Source of the DNA: Cylicocyclus nassatus
Lineage: Eukaryota; Nematoda; Chromadorea; Rhabditida; Strongylidae
Reading direction: 5' to 3'
DNA length: 64,000 nt
Assembly: GCA_958299035.1 (NCBI GenBank)
Contig: CATQJL010000112.1
Span: 42,102,833 to 42,166,832 of the forward strand
Shown here: positions 60,787-64,000 of the stretch, piece after piece
Layout of the letters: every line of letters begins with the position of its first letter
Position numbering within the stretch: position 1 is the stretch's first letter
Notes under the pieces: generated by a model
What the model saw: only the letters and a program-made list of their open reading frames with translations
Database searches by the model: none
What the model was told of the DNA's origin: nothing
Made by a program: the position numbers and the translations under genes

Positions 60787-60899
60787 CGTTTATTTCCGAT
60801 AAGGTAAAGCACGCTTTCCAGAATTGCGTAATACAAGCTCAGCTGGAGCAAGATGTTGTTCTCGTAAGCAACTCCCGAAGCAACATCAAGCGACAACTT

Positions 60900-61316
60900 G
60901 TGCGTAATCGTTTGTACGATACAACCTGTATTACGAGGGATTGCGTCATTTGTCCTTACGGAAGGATGGGAGACTGTACCAAGTTTGGCATTATCTACGA
61001 AATTGAATGTCTAGAATGCCACGCCACTTACATAGGGGAAACTGGTCGCCAGCTCAGCGTGCGAATTAATGAACACTTGTTTAGTGAAAGACGGGAAAGC
61101 ATGTCAAGTCCGCTAGGGAAACACAGAAAGGTAGATCATCACGGCAATGACTTCAGTATCAAGTGCATCATCCTAGGTCACGAGTCGAAAACTGCTGCTT
61201 GCAAAGCGCTTGAAGCGGCATACATTCTTTCGCGCGAACCTAAGCTAAACGGAAAGAATGAGCAGCTCTCCATCACAAGTGACTTGATGCCATTTCTGTC
61301 ATATTGTCACTTATAG
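60900..61316 (+). pseudogene. GIY-YIG endonuclease domain of the Penelope-like element
   Basis: C-terminal endonuclease of the same element, which nicks the target in intact copies. In the 60900 frame: CVICPYGRMGDC forms a Cys cluster typical before the domain, GIIY is at residues 30-33, YIG at 44-46 in ATYIGETGRQ, catalytic-type Arg at 55 (SVRINEH), and KALEAAYILSREPKLNGKNE at the end, where the family has its conserved Glu. This stretch is open to its stop, but it is separated from the RT by a frameshift. Confidence 0.85.
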
Positions 61317-62880
61317 ATAACGTATCCACTACTACTTAAGCTGTCCATATCGGTCAGTTCTAGTCTATTACCACCAGTGGATCTAAAACATCTGTTGTTG
61401 CCTGATTGGTGGAGATCTTGGTACGCTACTTACAATGTATTGTCTCAGCGTGTTTGCTCCTAGGGCATCGAACTGAGTTAGTTGAGAAGAGAGATTTGAC
61501 AGTATAGAGTGAAAAACAACTGCGAGGCTTTCTTTCAGGTCTCTGAGGAAGGCATTTTTGCCGAACCGAAATAAAGAACTTAACAAACCTGCGTGGCTTA
61601 CAACATATCTCATGGATTCGCTTTCTGTTGCAAATGTAAGTTGAAGCCAGCCCTACAGAATGGTGCCCACAGACTGGCATAAGCATTCGTAAGGGAAATG
61701 TTAGTGATCAAACGATATGTAGATACTTTTAGATCACTCTGTAATGCTACGGTCATTCGATTATTCGAAAATTCGATGACATTGTCCACTCGAAAATTCG
61801 CTGAACGCTGAATGTTTGAGTATTCGGTATCCATAGCATATACGGTGTCTCAAAAGTATTTACACACTTTTTAATCGCTAATATCTCTCTTCACATAATG
61901 TCTTTTGCCAGTTTTTGGAGTGCCACTCCGCAGAGCTCGCTCCACCTTACACGTACAGAAAAACGTTAAAATTAGCTCCTATAAGTTAAGAACCTCTAGC
62001 ACATAGAGCCATCAGAAAATCAGCCATTTGAAAGGACGTCAAAAAATATAAGAATTTGTGCAATGTCTTTACATATGCTGATTTGACAACACAAGTTTTT
62101 ACGAATTTTTCGAGCTTTTATGATGTGCAATCACACTTTGAGAAAAAATTTGTACCCTGTTTCTGACATAACTTGCAAAGCATTACGGTTGGCTGCAAAT
62201 TTTGCATTCTCATAATCACTAACCTCGTGTACCCTAAAGTGTGAGCTTTTGGTTTTTTATTTCCTTTTTCGGGAAAAATATGGCATTGGCCCAAAACTCT
62301 TTTCAGTTCTTTCAAGGTAATCGTATAGGGGTGAACTGAGATCGGTGAATCACTACGTAATATATTTTGGAATCGTTGTTTACCCATTAACACCCCTGGT
62401 CCGTGGAACATGGCAAACGAGGAGGCCGCAGACGGAGAATTTATGATGAAATACACTGATCTTTGGATTTGGATTGCTCTGCCAAGTGGCATGCGTTTTG
62501 GAACGCTGCCAAATTTCGAAACGAGTGACCAAGCATATTTTCGTAAAAGGGTCACACGTATTTCGAAAGGCAATCATGAGATCGCGATGATTTTGAGACT
62601 GGGTCGCCAGTGTCCGGGTGTCCGGGTGGTTATTTGTAGCTGCTTTTTTTTCGAGCTTGTTATCCCAGAATGTGTCTTTCAAATATGTTGTACTCTTACT
62701 TGTTGCTTTTGAAATGATGCCAAATTGCGTAACAGCGTGACTTGAGCTAAATTTTCATCTAAGTTCCCAACTCTTGTAAAAATGCTCTAACTAAGAACAG
62801 TCACTTTAGGATCGTCTTGCTTCCACGTGTAGACAAGAGAGTGCATGAGTAACTTAGTCTCGCTGGTACTTTTGGAAACG
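61317..62880. other. No gene recognised
   Basis: Contains a TCGAAAATTCG patch at 61755-61810 and, at 61845-61955, a sequence resembling the TACAGGGTGTC repeat of 55883 (CGGTGTCTCAAAAGTATTTA, GTCTTTTGCC, GAGCTCGCTCC). ORFs at 62118-62573 (minus) and 62410-62712 (plus) overlap each other and match nothing known. Confidence 0.4.
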
Positions 62881-62944
62881 TTTATCTAATAACAGCCTTG
62901 CTTTTGCTTGTTAATGGGTCCCGCTGGTGCTTTCCACTAGGAAT

Positions 62945-63677
62945 CGGTGTGTAAGCGGCATGTAGGGCAATTGCATCGGGCAGGAAAACACATTTTTGTG
63001 CGCTTGGGGCAGTTCTCAGAATTGAAATTCCAGAAGTGGCATGTACGGCAATTTGAGAATACGCTGTAAATACTTGATTTCGTTGTTTTCTTTCCGTAGA
63101 GTCGTAAGGTTGGTTATTCTTATGTTTACGGTCTTCAAGCGGCACATAGTCATAAACTTTCTTTTGAATAGTTATTATCGGTCGGTAAGCGGCACGTAGG
63201 GCAATTTGGTCGGGCACGGGAACAGATTTTTGTACGTTTGGGGCAGTTCTTATAATTTTTGAACGGTCTTCAAGCGGCACGTAGGGCAACTTGATCGGGC
63301 AGGGGAACAGATTTTTGTACGTTTGGGACTGTTCTTATAATTTTTGAACGGTCTTCAAGCGGCATGTAGGGCAACTTGATCGGGCAGGGGAACAGATTTT
63401 TGTACGTTTAAGACTGTTCTTATAATTTTTGAACGGTCTTCAAGCGGCACGCAGGGCAACTTGATCGGGCAGAGGAACAGATTTTTGTACGTTTGGGGCA
63501 GTTCTTATAATTTTTGAACGGTCTTCAAGCGGCACGTAGGGCAACTTGATCGCGCAGAGGAACAGATTTTTGTACGTTTGGGGCAGTTCTTATAATTTTT
63601 GAACGGTCTTCAAGCGGCACGTAGGGCACTTGATTGGGCAGGGGAACAGATTTTTGTACGTTTGAGACTGTTCTTAT
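62945..63677. repeat. 85-bp minisatellite
   Basis: Units starting GGTCTTCAAGCGGCACGTAG are at 63265, 63350, 63435, 63520 and 63605, spaced exactly 85 bp. Each also contains GGGCAACTTGATCGGGCAGG and ACAGATTTTTGTACGTTTG. Before 63265 a further unit and two or three more diverged units reach back to about 62945. The period is not a multiple of three, so the minus-strand ORF through it (62882-63289) is unlikely to be coding. Confidence 0.8.
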
Positions 63678-64000
63678 GTTACGCACAAGAGGGACTTGGT
63701 CTCTCTTATGTTACGCAATAGGAGGCCTACTCTAGGCGCTATTGCGGGGGCTCGGCGTGGTGACCAGGGGTATGATGCAATTCCTTTATTGAAGAACAAT
63801 CCTCCAGGCGATCGGCGCGTCCACGTCTCCTGGGCTTGGCTCCTCGATTGAGACCCGACCGCACTCCTCGTAGCACCGACGACAAGACTGATTTGAGCCA
63901 AGCGCAGCCGCCTTATATAGCGGCCCGAGAAGATGTGCACGCGCGCGGTCCCAGCACGAAACAATCAAAACATAGTGAAACCAATGAAACACCAAATAAA
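63678..64000 (-). mobile_element. LTR-like sequence, running off the window
   Basis: Read on the minus strand: a GC-rich segment (GGGACCGCGCGCGTGCAC), a TATATAAGGC box at about 63914-63923, then AATAAA at about 63782-63787, and a terminus at 63678 ending TGCGTAACA. A second TGCGTAACATAAGA copy lies 36 bp inside. The TATA-to-AATAAA spacing of about 130 bp and the CA end suit an LTR (U3-R-U5). No gag/pol follows on its 3' side (lower coordinates), where the 85-bp satellite starts immediately. It could be a solo LTR, a 3' LTR whose body lies outside the window, or a promoter of something else. Confidence 0.4.

Noticed and set aside
62118..62712. Overlapping ORFs of 100-151 aa on opposite strands
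   Set aside because: They overlap antisense and match nothing known; likely chance.
62882..63289. Minus-strand 135-aa ORF as a protein
   Set aside because: It runs through a satellite whose 85-bp period shifts frame each unit; no domain seen.
62945..63677. Evenly spaced repeats as a CRISPR array
   Set aside because: The unit is a continuous 85-bp tandem repeat with no unique spacers, in an animal genome.
1..64000. tRNA, SL RNA or snRNA genes
   Set aside because: Scanned for B-box-like GGTTCRANNCC and for the nematode SL1 core; no convincing match. A tRNAscan/Infernal run would be decisive.

Overview
The window is animal nuclear DNA and reads best as a clade V (rhabditine/strongylid, hookworm-like) nematode. 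Genes are cut by many introns of 50-60 bp ending in TTTCAG/TTTTAG-type acceptors mixed with kilobase introns. The two best-conserved proteins are close in length to their C. elegans orthologues. Most remaining DNA is transposon debris of nematode type: RTE and CR1-like LINEs, a Penelope-like element with a GIY-YIG endonuclease, mariner deletion derivatives, hAT- and Harbinger-like MITEs, and foldbacks. No bacterial operon, tRNA or CRISPR array was seen. Exon coordinates were joined by hand from splice signals and reading phase.

Genes. (1) 8850-12051, minus strand: a DHHC palmitoyltransferase of the ZDHHC3/7 type, complete at the 3' end but missing its first exon(s). (2) 23607-29423, plus: ariadne-1 (ari-1), an RBR E3 ubiquitin ligase, 13 exons, 494 aa. 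(3) 32309-33633 (a further 5' exon possibly near 37.1 kb), minus: a C2H2 zinc-finger protein with a transposase-like (MULE/FAR1-type) DNA-binding module. (4) 38869-42079, plus: prp-31, the U4/U6.U5 snRNP protein, 12 exons, 497 aa. (5) 46106-48147, plus: a proline-rich basic protein of unknown function. (6) 50170-52892, plus: a secreted cysteine-rich protein of unknown function. (1) and (2) diverge from each other; (3) lies antisense between ari-1 and prp-31. Ubiquitin ligation, lipidation and splicing are housekeeping roles, and nothing suggests the genes form one pathway.

Repeats, region by region. 0.5-5.3 kb: degraded RTE LINE, a 1.28-kb foldback with 9-bp target duplications, and a CR1-like LINE on the minus strand. 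5.7-11 kb: mariner-like and Harbinger-like MITEs, and a TTAA-flanked MITE that fills one DHHC intron. 13.8-15.3 kb: a large hAT-like palindrome with an 8-bp duplication. 15.6-22.6 kb: mostly unassigned single-copy-looking DNA. 31-32 kb: an inverted satellite. 33.9-35.8 kb: a Harbinger-like MITE carrying a nested 1.7-kb palindrome. 43.8-44.9 and 48.9-49.9 kb: mariner derivatives nested in older foldbacks. 55-58.5 kb: nested repeats and a hAT-like element. 58.6-61.3 kb: a TTAA MITE followed by the Penelope-like element. 62.9-64 kb: an 85-bp satellite abutting an LTR-like sequence.

I found no convincing new biological system. The most interesting signals are the recurrent nested foldbacks with identifiable target duplications, the MITE that makes up most of a gene intron, the transposase-like zinc-finger gene, and the satellite-LTR junction at the right end.
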